A DNA stretch of 25,032 nucleotides from Candidatus Bipolaricaulota bacterium (GCA_030612175.1 JAUWOJ010000010.1:1-25032); one strand, 5' to 3'. Numbered from the stretch's first letter, positions 7,047 to 14,646 are shown. The notes: generated by a model not told the origin, from the sequence alone. Made by a program: numbers and translations.

Positions 7047-7092
7047 TGATCTTGATCCACCAGCCACACCCTACCTACACACACCAAGATCA
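7047..7092. repeat. 8-bp inverted repeat upstream of the aldolase/phosphatase gene
   Basis: TGATCTTG (7047-7054) and CAAGATCA (7085-7092) are exact reverse complements 30 nt apart. On the minus strand the intervening DNA is G/T-rich with several GG and GGG runs. It lies in the 100-bp gap between the glycosyltransferase stop and the aldolase/phosphatase start. It could be a protein-binding site or an mRNA leader hairpin. No T-run follows, so it is not an obvious terminator. Confidence 0.35.
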
Positions 7093-7122
7093 CTGCTCGA
7101 TAATTATCAATCCCCCCCTTCT

Positions 7123-8253
7123 TTATTGCACCAAGCCTTCCAATACTTCGAGCAGACGCAAAGTGCAATTCTCGCTCGAAAGTTCAACGGCAGTGTCAAG
7201 CGCCCGGCGTTGAAGCCTACCATAATATTCATTATCCCCCAATAGTTCAATGACAATACGGGCAAACTCCTGTTCATCTTCGGGAGCCAACAAGCCATTT
7301 ACCCCATCCTTGATAACATCGACTACCCCCATGCGCCCAATAGCTACTGCTGGAGTGCCGCCAGCCATGGCCTCGATTATCACCAGCCCCTGAGTCTCTG
7401 TCTTGGAGGCAAACAAAAACAACCCAGCTGCCTTGTATAGATCGATCAGGCATGCCTGATCAAGGAAGCCGGTGAAAAAGACCGATCGGTTAAGCAATGA
7501 GTCGTTAACCAAAGACTTCAAGTGATCGCGATCCGGGCCATCCCCAGTAAGTACAAAAACTGACTCTGGGATTTGGCTATGAACTTGCTCAAAGACCCGT
7601 AACAAGAATGGTAGATTCTTTTCTTTGGCCAAACGTCCAGTATAAAGAAGAAGCGGCGCTTCAGGAGGAATATTGAGTTCTTGCCTAGGATTCCACGCCG
7701 GAGGCCGTTGGAATAGAGAGAGATCCACTCCAAATGGGAGTACATGGATCGAGCGATGAACACCATAGCGAAGGAGCTCGTTCTTGACCGAAGTTGACGG
7801 AACAGTCACCGCTGTGCAACGGTTGCAGAAAATCGCGGAGATCTCCTCAACGGTCTTCCTGGGAGGGCGGAACAGCCGCGGCAGGTAATGTCGGTACTCA
7901 GTTAGGTAGGTATGGTAAGTGTGAATGTGAGGGATGCTGTACCGTAACCCTACTACCAACGCAAGAACCCCCATAGAAAACGGGGTATGGCTGTGAACAA
8001 TATCAAGATCCTTGAAACTCCGCGTTGCTTTGCGGCTATAGGGAAGCGCGACTCGGCTCCCTTTATTAAACAGGAACCGCCGCGAGTAAAAGCGGAACAC
8101 GCCCTTCTGCTCATCTTTGTACCCTTTGTAGTGGGGGGCGTAAACGTGTACCTCATGCTCCAGCCGTTCGAGTTCCTTTTTCAATACATGAATCGCTGTA
8201 GTCACCCCACTTATCTCGGGCAGATAACCATCAGTAAACAGACCGATACGCAC
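7123..8253 (-). CDS. GT4-family glycosyltransferase
   Basis: A 376-residue GT-B fold glycosyltransferase. The N-terminus IGLFTDGYLPEISGVTTAI is typical of the group-1 enzymes that include diacylglycerol glucosyltransferases and mannosyltransferases. The nucleotide-sugar half shows LLYTGRLAKEKN, VLTGDGPDRDHL and the E-x7-E motif (about residues 286 and 294, in ETQGLVIIEAM). The GTG at 8253 is the preferred start because a G7 Shine-Dalgarno tract lies 7 nt upstream and the conserved IGLFTDGY follows at once; longer forms have no support. No N-terminal signal or transmembrane span is seen, so it is likely cytosolic or membrane-associated. A glycolipid product is an inference from the resemblance. 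Its own promoter lies upstream, divergent from the nucleoside kinase gene. Confidence 0.9.
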   Translation of the reverse strand: MRIGLFTDGYLPEISGVTTAIHVLKKELERLEHEVHVYAPHYKGYKDEQKGVFRFYSRRFLFNKGSRVALPYSRKATRSFKDLDIVHSHTPFSMGVLALVVGLRYSIPHIHTYHTYLTEYRHYLPRLFRPPRKTVEEISAIFCNRCTAVTVPSTSVKNELLRYGVHRSIHVLPFGVDLSLFQRPPAWNPRQELNIPPEAPLLLYTGRLAKEKNLPFLLRVFEQVHSQIPESVFVLTGDGPDRDHLKSLVNDSLLNRSVFFTGFLDQACLIDLYKAAGLFLFASKTETQGLVIIEAMAGGTPAVAIGRMGVVDVIKDGVNGLLAPEDEQEFARIVIELLGDNEYYGRLQRRALDTAVELSSENCTLRLLEVLEGLVQ

Positions 8254-8322
8254 TATTCGTCCCCCCCTGGCATGAACCGCTACTCCGGAAGCAAGTATGA
8301 CCCTTTTAGGGTAACAAATCAT

Positions 8323-8351
8323 ATTCTAGCTTCGATCTCGAACACCGGCAA
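8323..8351 (-). promoter_or_regulatory. Promoter of the glycosyltransferase gene
   Basis: Read on the minus strand, TTGCCG (8351-8346) and TAGAAT (8328-8323) are separated by 17 bp. The start point would be near 8316. A small perfect hairpin (ACCCT, 3-nt loop, AGGGT; 8300-8312) then lies near the 5' end of the leader. Confidence 0.55.
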
Positions 8352-8388
8352 CTGATATATCCGCACAAACTTGCAGGATCTTGCTTCG

Positions 8389-8417
8389 TTGACAGGTGAA
8401 GCAAAAACAAGTATGTT
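8389..8417 (+). promoter_or_regulatory. Promoter of the nucleoside kinase gene
   Basis: A perfect -35 TTGACA (8389-8394), a 17-bp spacer and TATGTT (8412-8417). It sits downstream of the TTG at 8371 that would otherwise extend the ORF, and so supports the ATG at 8458 as the true start. Confidence 0.6.
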
Positions 8418-8457
8418 AGTCTTCACAAAGTTGCTCTCTGGGGGGAGAGGTAAGATC

Positions 8458-10161
8458 ATGCCACAGAACACTTCAGGAATTCATTTGGCACAACCAAGAG
8501 AGAGTGTCCAGGTTCACCTACCAGATGGTAGGGTTTTCCAGGGAGCGCCAGATACACCGCTGGCCACGTTCTTTAAGAAGGCTTTTCCTGACACGGCAAA
8601 CCCCCCAGTCGCCGCAATCATCAATGGGAGCCTGAGCGAGCTCACCTGGCCGGTGGTGCATGATATGGACACAACCCCAGTTTTCCTTTCTGATTCGGAT
8701 GGGATGAGGATTTACTGCCGCAGTCTCTCCTTTCTATTGATTGTAGCGGCATACAAGTTATTTCCACGAGCCCAGCTATTGATTGATTACTCTGTGCCAC
8801 ACGGCGGTTACTTCTGCCAGATAGAAAGAGGGCGCCAACTTAGCAGCGTCCAGCTCTCCAAGATCGAAAAGCTTATGCAAACAATGGTAAAGGAGGATGA
8901 GCCAATCATTCGAGAGCGGCTTTCTGTTGGCGAAGCAAAAGAGGTTTTTGCTTCACGCCAGGAACTTCACAAGGTACAGCTCCTAGAAGGGTTCAAGGAG
9001 AAACACATACCTATCTACTCCTTGTGTGGATTCCGCGACTACTTCTACGGATATATGGTCCCTTCAACCGGATACTTGAATACATTTACCCTGGAGCCTT
9101 TCTCAAAGGGATTCATTCTTCGTTTTCCACGTCGCGAAAATCCGAGGAAACTTCTCCCCCCACAGCGATTCACAGTGTTGCGCAAGGTATTCGACGAATA
9201 CGGAAACTGGCTAAACCTGCTAGGAGTAGCTGATGTCAATTCGTTGAACAAGGCCATTGAGTCTGGAAGAATCGAGCAAGTGATCCTCGTTTCTGAAGCG
9301 CTTCACGAAAAGAGAATCGCCGAGATCGCTGGTGTCATCGCGCGGCGACAAAAAACACAGCATCACCTTGTATTCATCGCCGGTCCATCTTCTTCGGGCA
9401 AGACAATCTTCTCTAAACGTCTATCTATTCAACTGCTAGCCCAGGGATGCCATCCTTACGCTCTGCAAATGGATGATTACTTTATATCGCGAGATCAGAT
9501 GATCAAAGGGAAAAACAAGGAATTCAACTTTGACTCGATCGATGCGGTCGATGTTCCGTTTTTCAAACAGCAGATCTGCGCCTTACTGGCAGGGGAAGAA
9601 GTAAACCTTCCTCACTACAATTTCTACACTGGAAGCCGAGAGCCGGGACCGACAATGGCGCTAGAACCTGCGAGTGTTCTATTGGTAGAAGGTATTCACT
9701 GTCTTAACCCGTACCTGGTAGCAGATCTACCGGAAGGAGACGTACTCCGCGTATTTGTCTCTGCCATCACCCAACTCAACCTGGATCGTCACAATCGTGT
9801 TTCCACGACAGATACCCGCTTGATCCGCCGGATCGTTCGTGATGCAGCTTCTCGTGGGTATACGGCGGAAGAAACTATTGGTCTCTGGGAGAACGTACGC
9901 CAGGGAGAGAAGCAGAATATCTTCCCCTATCAAGAACAAGCTGACATAATGTTTAACTCTGCCCTAGCTTATGAATTGGCTGTGCTGAAACCCCTGGTTG
10001 AACCACTTCTTCTCCAAGTAGAAAACATGCGAGCGCGTATGGAAACAGAGCGGCTCCTCGCGTTCCTACGCTGGTTTAAGCCCTACACGGCCAGTATCAT
10101 CCCCAGTAACTCCATTCTGCGCGAGTTTATCGGTGGTTCTAGCCTGGATGACTTTACCTAG
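8458..10161 (+). CDS. TGS/ThrRS-like N-terminal domain fused to a uridine kinase-like nucleoside kinase
   Basis: A 567-residue protein. Residues ~17-75 form a TGS domain (VQVHLPDGRVFQG). Residues ~80-270 resemble the second additional (editing) domain of threonyl-tRNA synthetase. Residues ~300-500 are a uridine kinase/phosphoribulokinase P-loop domain with GPSSSGKT (about 309-316) and the following MDDYF. The ThrRS-like part reads SLSFLLIVAAYKLFP where the ThrS in this window reads HTTAHIMAQAVKRLFP, so the metal-binding His pair is absent and editing activity is not expected. The architecture is a known nucleoside kinase family of Thermotogae, Clostridia and other bacteria. The ATG at 8458 is chosen for its GGAGAGG ribosome binding site and the promoter just upstream. 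Substrate is unknown, likely a nucleoside. Confidence 0.9.
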   Translation: MPQNTSGIHLAQPRESVQVHLPDGRVFQGAPDTPLATFFKKAFPDTANPPVAAIINGSLSELTWPVVHDMDTTPVFLSDSDGMRIYCRSLSFLLIVAAYKLFPRAQLLIDYSVPHGGYFCQIERGRQLSSVQLSKIEKLMQTMVKEDEPIIRERLSVGEAKEVFASRQELHKVQLLEGFKEKHIPIYSLCGFRDYFYGYMVPSTGYLNTFTLEPFSKGFILRFPRRENPRKLLPPQRFTVLRKVFDEYGNWLNLLGVADVNSLNKAIESGRIEQVILVSEALHEKRIAEIAGVIARRQKTQHHLVFIAGPSSSGKTIFSKRLSIQLLAQGCHPYALQMDDYFISRDQMIKGKNKEFNFDSIDAVDVPFFKQQICALLAGEEVNLPHYNFYTGSREPGPTMALEPASVLLVEGIHCLNPYLVADLPEGDVLRVFVSAITQLNLDRHNRVSTTDTRLIRRIVRDAASRGYTAEETIGLWENVRQGEKQNIFPYQEQADIMFNSALAYELAVLKPLVEPLLLQVENMRARMETERLLAFLRWFKPYTASIIPSNSILREFIGGSSLDDFT

Positions 10162-10242
10162 ATTGCCTAGAGCTACTTCTCTCTCTACAGCTTTGACCTC
10201 TCAACACCCGCCTAGGTTCCTTGCATGCAACGTCTCAGCAAG

Positions 10243-10271
10243 TTGCCGCTAAGCCCTGCAGATGCTACAAT
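10243..10271 (+). promoter_or_regulatory. Promoter of the tRNA-Gly gene
   Basis: TTGCCG (10243-10248), 17-bp spacer, TACAAT (10266-10271). The predicted start point is only ~4 nt before the mature 5' end of the tRNA. An unrelated 10-bp palindrome, TTGCATGCAA, lies at 10221-10230. Confidence 0.6.
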
Positions 10272-10281
10272 GTTTCAGGTT

Positions 10282-10353
10282 GCGGGCATAGCTCAGTGGT
10301 AGAGCATCGGCTTCCCAAGCCGGGGGTCGCGGGTTCGAATCCCGTTGCCCGCT
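10282..10353 (+). tRNA. tRNA-Gly (CCC)
   Basis: A full cloverleaf. The acceptor GCGGGCA pairs with TGCCCGC, the D-arm reads AGCTCAGTGGTAGAGC, the anticodon loop is TTCCCAA and the T-arm is CGGGTTCGAATCCCG. The anticodon is CCC. The discriminator is U, as usual for bacterial tRNA-Gly. CCA is not encoded. Confidence 0.95.
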
Positions 10354-10417
10354 TAAGGGCAGGTCTCACGCTGAGCCTTCCTCTATAACTTTGTCATGAA
10401 CAGAACAAAGGGGTGCT

Positions 10418-11020
10418 ATGAACCAGATCCAGGAACCCCTAGGCGTCTTCACCTTGGACAAACTGGAGGCACAGGTCAAGCAGTGCAAGAAGTGTAACCT
10501 ACAAACCACACGCACGAGCGTTGTCTTCGGAGAAGGCAGCGCTAAAGCGAACGTGATGTTTGTAGGCGAGGGACCTGGTGAAGTGGAAGACCGGACCGGA
10601 AAGCCGTTTGTTGGGCCAGCCGGACAGAAATTAGACGAGGTTCTTGCCTCGGTAGGCATCACGCGCGATGAGATCTACGTCACCAATGTGGTTAAGTGTC
10701 GACCACCGGGAAATCGTGCCCCGAACAAGAAGGAGATAGCAAAGTGCGCGCCTTATCTAGAAGCACAAATCGCCCTGATCAACCCAGGGTTGATCATCAC
10801 GCTGGGAAACATTCCCACCCAATGGTTCCTCCCCAACGCCCCGGGGATAACAAAAGTACGCGGAACCTATCTTGCTTGGCGTGGTGAGATCAAGATCTTC
10901 CCAATGTTTCATCCGAGCTACCTCCTCCGCAACCCATCACGCGCTAAAGGAAGCCCAAAGTATTTGACTTGGCTTGATGTTCAAAAAATAAAGGAATGGA
11001 TAAATGAATACCCAGCCTGA
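10418..11020 (+). CDS. Family 4 uracil-DNA glycosylase, [4Fe-4S]
   Basis: A 200-residue DNA repair enzyme that removes uracil arising from cytosine deamination. It shows the family 4 features: VGEGPGEVEDRTGKPFVGPAG (active-site loop with GEGPG, residues ~50-54), four cysteines at 23, 26, 94 and 110 that would hold the [4Fe-4S] cluster, and the leucine-loop motif MFHPSYLLRNP near the C-terminus. Family 4 enzymes are common in archaea, thermophiles and many other bacteria. The ATG at 10418 is preceded by GGGGTG. The stop lies 17 bp inside the following TPR gene, so the two are probably co-transcribed. The upstream tRNA-Gly is 64 bp away; the gene may be expressed by readthrough from it. Confidence 0.93.
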   Translation: MNQIQEPLGVFTLDKLEAQVKQCKKCNLQTTRTSVVFGEGSAKANVMFVGEGPGEVEDRTGKPFVGPAGQKLDEVLASVGITRDEIYVTNVVKCRPPGNRAPNKKEIAKCAPYLEAQIALINPGLIITLGNIPTQWFLPNAPGITKVRGTYLAWRGEIKIFPMFHPSYLLRNPSRAKGSPKYLTWLDVQKIKEWINEYPA

Positions 11021-11486
11021 GGATCAGAACGCACCTGAAGAACAGCAGGCTCTCGTGCAAGAAGCCCTTGTTCAGGCTGAGAACTTGCGTAAGAAGAAAG
11101 ACTACAAACAAGCAATAAAACTTCTCGTAGAAGCTCTCCAATACGGTATAGACAAAGAAACGATCTACTATCGACTTGGCAATGTCTATATTGACGGAGC
11201 TGACCTGGCTCGGGCCGAATACGCGTATAAACGTGCTCTAGTGATAGATCCACACTATGTGAATGCGATGCATAACCTGGCAATCGTTTACAAACGCCAA
11301 AAGAAGACCTCTCTCTATGTAAGAACCTACAAGAAATCCCAACGGATGCAACTACGTCACCCCCGCAACCAAAAACTCACTCCGAAACAGAAAACACGAT
11401 TGCGTCGCTTAAGCCTCAAGACCATGCTGTACATGCTTCTTGGTCTTGGCGCTATCGTCATCATTCTTATTCTTCTCTTCCGCTAA
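11004..11486 (+). CDS. Small TPR protein with C-terminal membrane anchor
   Basis: A 160-residue protein. Residues ~15-45 and ~48-100 contain two to three tetratricopeptide repeats; one reads YYRLGNVYIDGADLARAEYAYKRA and ends in ALVIDPHYVNAMHNLAIVY. A basic linker (residues ~104-135) is followed by one hydrophobic span (MLYMLLGLGAIVIILILLF) that ends at the C-terminal Arg, so the protein is probably tail-anchored with the TPRs in the cytoplasm. TPRs mediate protein-protein contacts; the partner is unknown. The gene starts 17 bp inside the uracil-DNA glycosylase gene, with AAGGAATGGA as ribosome binding site. I cannot assign a specific function. Confidence 0.85.
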   Translation: MNTQPEDQNAPEEQQALVQEALVQAENLRKKKDYKQAIKLLVEALQYGIDKETIYYRLGNVYIDGADLARAEYAYKRALVIDPHYVNAMHNLAIVYKRQKKTSLYVRTYKKSQRMQLRHPRNQKLTPKQKTRLRRLSLKTMLYMLLGLGAIVIILILLFR

Positions 11487-11516
11487 CAAATAACTCCGCC
11501 AGGAATGAAGCATCGT

Positions 11517-11545
11517 TTGACCCCATGTTCCCGATCGTGTATAGT
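11517..11545 (+). promoter_or_regulatory. Promoter of infB
   Basis: TTGACC (11517-11522), 17-bp spacer, TATAGT (11540-11545), both 5/6 matches to consensus. The start point near 11552 leaves a ~34-nt leader with AGGAG before the infB GTG. Confidence 0.65.
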
Positions 11546-11585
11546 TTTCTCGATTCCTATCTCAGTAATCAGGAGAAACTCATAA

Positions 11586-13292
11586 GTGGCCAGGAAAAGA
11601 ATCTATGAGATTGCGAAAGAATTAGCTATATCCAGCAAGGAACTAATCGCCAAGCTGGAGGAAATGGGGATGCCCGGTCTTAAGGCAACCAACACAGTCG
11701 ATGACGACGAGTACTCTCTCATTCTCAGCGTTTACCAAGAGGACGTGGCAGTTGCCAAACCCAAAGAAAGGCAGCGCAAGGCTAAGAAAAAAGGTGTCCC
11801 TCGTGCGCCTATCATCTCCGTTCTTGGGCATATAGACCATGGCAAGACAACCCTTCTCGACGCAATTCGCAAATCTCACTTGGCTGATAAGGAAGCCGGG
11901 GGAATTACTCAAACAGTTGGGGCGTACCAGGCTGATCTGCATGGCCAAAAGATCACCTTTATCGACACCCCCGGGCACAAAGCATTTACCGGAATGCGTG
12001 CTCGTGGCGCGATGGCTACCGACATTGCCATATTAGTGATCGCCGCTGATGACGGTATTATGGCACAAACAGTGGAGGCAATTGACCACATTCAAGCAGC
12101 CGACATCCCAATGATCGTAGCAATCAACAAGATAGATAAACCAAATGCCGACTTAAAGAAAGTGATGAACGACCTCGCCCAGCGTGGTTTCACCCCAGAA
12201 GACTGGGGAGGAGACACTGTCACGGTACCCATTTCAGCTATCAATAACGAAGGGATTGACGACCTGCTGGAAATGATCCTGCTTGTCGCGGAAATGGAGG
12301 ATCTGCGCGCCGATCCAGATGGTTTACTCGAAGCAAGCGTCATCGAAAGCCATCTATCTGTGGGTCGTGGCCCAGTGGCAACCACAGTAATCAACCAGGG
12401 AACCATACATCAAGGCGATTGCATCGTTGTAGGATCGACTCATGGACGAGTGAGGGCTCTACTCAACCAAAAAGGGGAACAGATACGGAAAGCTGCTCCA
12501 GGAACAGTAGTGGAAATCCTTGGCCTTCAACAGGTACCGCAAGTCGGAACACCAATTGAAATTACCAAGAACATTACTCAAGCAAGGCAAATCGCTGCCA
12601 GTCGTTCCGCAAAACAAGCGACTGAACATCGAATAAGAGCACCACTAAGCGTGGAAGATCTATTCCGCGAAGTAATGGAGGAACAGAAGCTTAGACTCAT
12701 TGTGAAAGCCTCGTCAACTGGAGCCCTAGAGGCAATCCATCACGAACTCAATTCCATCACAGTAGACAGTATAGAGCTAGAATTTCTCCATACAGGAGTA
12801 GGGGCAGTTTCTGAAAGCGATATCCTCCTAGCTTCTGTAGTAGCCAAAAACTGCTTAGTTGTTGGCTTTGGCACAAAGCCAGGCTCCAAGGTAACCAAAT
12901 TGGCCAACCGCGAAGGAGTACTCATCCTCTCCTATGACATTATCTATGAACTAGTCGAGGAGATTGAGCGCTCTCTCAAGCAAATGGTTCCTCCAAAATA
13001 CGAGGAAATGAAGCTGGGCGAGACAGAGGTACGCGAACTGTTCAAAGTACCTGGCGGTGTAGTGGCTGGTTGTGCCGTTACCGCGGGAAAGGTAGCTAGC
13101 AATGCAAAGATTCATGTTGTCCGAGGCAATGAACAGCTATTTACCGGGGAAATCATGTCACTTCGCCGATTCAAGAAGGATGCCCGTGAGGTGCAAAGCG
13201 GACAAGAGTGTGGAATCCGCATAAAGGACTTTGACAGCATTCAGGTAGGGGATAAGTTCATCATCTTTATCCTGAAAGAGGTCGAGCCCTAG
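11586..13292 (+). CDS. infB: Translation initiation factor IF-2
   Basis: GTPase that brings fMet-tRNA to the 30S subunit and promotes subunit joining. An N-terminal IF2-N domain (residues 1-50, RIYEIAKELAISSKELIAKL) is linked by a short basic segment to the G domain: GHIDHGKT (81-88), DTPGHKAF (127-133) and NKID (180-183). Domains II to IV follow, with the C-terminal initiator-tRNA-binding region including REVQSGQECGIRIKDF. At 568 residues it is short for the family (E. coli alpha form 890) because the long N-terminal extension is absent, as in other compact-genome bacteria. The GTG start has AGGAG 7 nt upstream and its own promoter. rbfA follows ~180 bp later, a conserved partnership; nusA and rimP are not in the window. 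Confidence 0.97.
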   Translation: MARKRIYEIAKELAISSKELIAKLEEMGMPGLKATNTVDDDEYSLILSVYQEDVAVAKPKERQRKAKKKGVPRAPIISVLGHIDHGKTTLLDAIRKSHLADKEAGGITQTVGAYQADLHGQKITFIDTPGHKAFTGMRARGAMATDIAILVIAADDGIMAQTVEAIDHIQAADIPMIVAINKIDKPNADLKKVMNDLAQRGFTPEDWGGDTVTVPISAINNEGIDDLLEMILLVAEMEDLRADPDGLLEASVIESHLSVGRGPVATTVINQGTIHQGDCIVVGSTHGRVRALLNQKGEQIRKAAPGTVVEILGLQQVPQVGTPIEITKNITQARQIAASRSAKQATEHRIRAPLSVEDLFREVMEEQKLRLIVKASSTGALEAIHHELNSITVDSIELEFLHTGVGAVSESDILLASVVAKNCLVVGFGTKPGSKVTKLANREGVLILSYDIIYELVEEIERSLKQMVPPKYEEMKLGETEVRELFKVPGGVVAGCAVTAGKVASNAKIHVVRGNEQLFTGEIMSLRRFKKDAREVQSGQECGIRIKDFDSIQVGDKFIIFILKEVEP

Positions 13293-13431
13293 GTCTGAAC
13301 AAAGGTTGTCTTCTTACCCCGTACTCATGTCTCCCTTGTGCAGTTTTCGTCAACCGGAAACGCTTCGAGTGAGTCCTCCCGATATGGTTACTCTACTTAG
13401 ACATGGTTCTGCGCTATACTGGGGGCATAGT

Positions 13432-13473
13432 ATGAACTACACAATACGAAATCATCAAATTGGAATAATATGA
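13432..13473 (+). CDS. Possible 13-codon leader ORF translationally coupled to rbfA
   Basis: ATG at 13432 starts a 13-residue frame (MNYTIRNHQIGII). Its stop overlaps the rbfA start codon as ATGA. A G5 Shine-Dalgarno-like tract lies 6 nt before the ATG and a good -10 hexamer TATACT is at 13415-13420; I could not find a convincing -35. rbfA itself has only a weak ribosome binding site, so termination-reinitiation from this ORF would make sense. It may equally be a chance frame. Confidence 0.3.
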   Translation: MNYTIRNHQIGII

Positions 13474-13835
13474 GCAAGGGATATATACAGGCCAGATTAT
13501 GCGAAGAGATCAAGCGAAACCTTTCTCAGGTCATTGAGTTTGAGGCTCGCGATCCCCTAGTCAAGACAGCTCTCCCTACGATAATGACAGTGCGCCTATC
13601 TCCTGATGCGCGTTATGCCAAGGTATATATTGCCTTGGATTGCCCAGAAACGGATAAAGAAACAGCGATGAAGGTTTTCCGGCACAACCAAGGATTCTTC
13701 CGCAGCGCACTCGCCCAGAGAATGTCCCTCCGCTATATCCCTGAGCTCAGTTTCATCCTTGATGAAACCCTGGAATGGGCTACGCGCTTGGAATACCTAT
13801 TGCGAATTGATGATAGTGAAATCGCTACAAATTAA
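13470..13835 (+). CDS. rbfA: Ribosome-binding factor A
   Basis: A 121-residue KH-like protein that binds the pre-30S subunit and aids maturation of the 5' end of 16S rRNA. Family features are the N-terminal helix (RLCEEIKRNLSQVIEFEARDP), the VRLSPDARYAKVYIAL strand region, the helix ending FFRSALAQRM, and the C-terminal RYIPELSFILDETLEWATRLEYLL. Length is normal. The ATG at 13470 is within ATGA, shared with the stop of a short upstream frame; only a weak TTGGAA-like ribosome binding site precedes it. It lies downstream of infB, as in many bacteria. The next gene, for a membrane protein, begins inside its 3' end. Confidence 0.95.
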   Translation: MSKGYIQARLCEEIKRNLSQVIEFEARDPLVKTALPTIMTVRLSPDARYAKVYIALDCPETDKETAMKVFRHNQGFFRSALAQRMSLRYIPELSFILDETLEWATRLEYLLRIDDSEIATN

Positions 13836-14499
13836 GCAGATTCTCTTGTTTCCGTTTCGACACCCAGCCCTACTCTGGCTGGCTGTGTGCTTCTCCTTTG
13901 TTCTTTATCTTGGCAACAGCCCAGCAAGTATCTACGACATGCAAGATCCATACTGGGTAGTCCCAATAGCCACTCTCGTCCTCCTGTCTCCTCTATGGCA
14001 TGGTTTGTTCATTCTGTTAATGAAAGGCTATTACAGTAAATCCCCAATCAGCATCACTGAAGCACTAGGCCAGGCTATTCCTCTTTATACTCGGCTTTTT
14101 GTTGGGGAGATCCTGGTTAACTTACTGGTAATCGGGGGAGCATTGCTCTTCTTCGTTCCCGGAGTGTACTTTGGGCTGCGTGCAAGTTTCTACAAGCAAG
14201 CGATTTCAATAGGCGGAAAGACTGCCGTTGCCGGAATAAGAGACAGCTTCACACGGACACCGGGATGGCGGATTCCCAGTATGCTCCTAATGCTTCTCAG
14301 TCCTTTCTATGCGCTTGCCTTTCTTTTTTCTTACGCTGTCTCAGCCGTTACATTGGGCATAATTGGCGAGGTGCTTGGTGTCCTTGTATCGGCTCTCATG
14401 TTCGCATGGACCAACACCTTAGTAACCGCTATCTACCTAAGCCAAGAGAAACTCATTAGTTCTCAGCCGTCAGAAGAGGAAGCCGTCAGGAAAGACTGA
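13810..14499 (+). CDS. Multi-span membrane protein of unknown function
   Basis: About 229 residues with five or six hydrophobic spans: roughly 19-37, 48-72, 95-125, 160-185 and 185-220. The segment FFVPGVYFGLRASFYKQA followed by AGIRDSFTRTPGW resembles the block in YciC/DUF975-type and related membrane proteins, where a VPG-containing helix precedes an SxxLTxG-like motif; I regard this as a distant similarity only. The start is uncertain. The ATG at 13810 and the GTG at 13816 both lie within the last codons of rbfA and neither has a clear ribosome binding site; a start at 13759 would put ~17 non-hydrophobic residues in front. The overlap with rbfA suggests co-expression. The C-terminus is charged and probably cytoplasmic. 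No catalytic motif is visible. Confidence 0.7.
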   Translation: MIVKSLQIKQILLFPFRHPALLWLAVCFSFVLYLGNSPASIYDMQDPYWVVPIATLVLLSPLWHGLFILLMKGYYSKSPISITEALGQAIPLYTRLFVGEILVNLLVIGGALLFFVPGVYFGLRASFYKQAISIGGKTAVAGIRDSFTRTPGWRIPSMLLMLLSPFYALAFLFSYAVSAVTLGIIGEVLGVLVSALMFAWTNTLVTAIYLSQEKLISSQPSEEEAVRKD

Positions 14500-14539
14500 A
14501 AGCTATCGTGGAAATAGTGAAAGGCAGCGCAGAGGAAGA

Positions 14540-14600
14540 TGGTTGAGTCGTTAAGTAGAGCAATCCCTTACTCAACCACTTAACTATTCACCTACTTAAC
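14540..14600. repeat. Interleaved 9-bp inverted repeats between convergent genes
   Basis: TGGTTGAGT (14540-14548) is complementary to ACTCAACCA (14570-14578), and GTTAAGTAG (14550-14558) is complementary to CTACTTAAC (14592-14600). The order a-b-a'-b' is that of an H-type pseudoknot. A further ACTTAAC at 14578-14584 and CTCAAC at 14609-14614 are extra copies of the half-sites. The cluster fills the 147-bp gap between the membrane protein gene and metK. No T-run follows, so it is not a standard intrinsic terminator. Confidence 0.6.
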
Positions 14601-14646
14601 TGCTTCTTCTCAACTCTACGAACCCTATGGATGGTGTTTCATCCTA

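Noticed and set aside
6631..7245. 204-codon plus-strand ORF antisense to the FBP aldolase/phosphatase and glycosyltransferase genes.
   Set aside because: It overlaps two well-conserved genes, has a biased low-complexity composition and no recognisable domain; it is a shadow of the codon bias on the other strand.
8371..8457. TTG-initiated extension of the nucleoside kinase.
   Set aside because: The promoter lies inside it and the ATG at 8458 has a strong ribosome binding site.
10354..10380. Imperfect hairpin (AAGG...GGTCTCA/TGAGCC...CCTT) just after tRNA-Gly, considered as a terminator.
   Set aside because: The stem has a bulge and mismatches and the following T-run is weak, so a terminator cannot be supported.
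13293..13431. Small gene (such as DUF503, often found between infB and rbfA) in the gap.
   Set aside because: No frame of useful length with a recognisable motif; only a -10-like element and the short leader ORF downstream can be pointed to.
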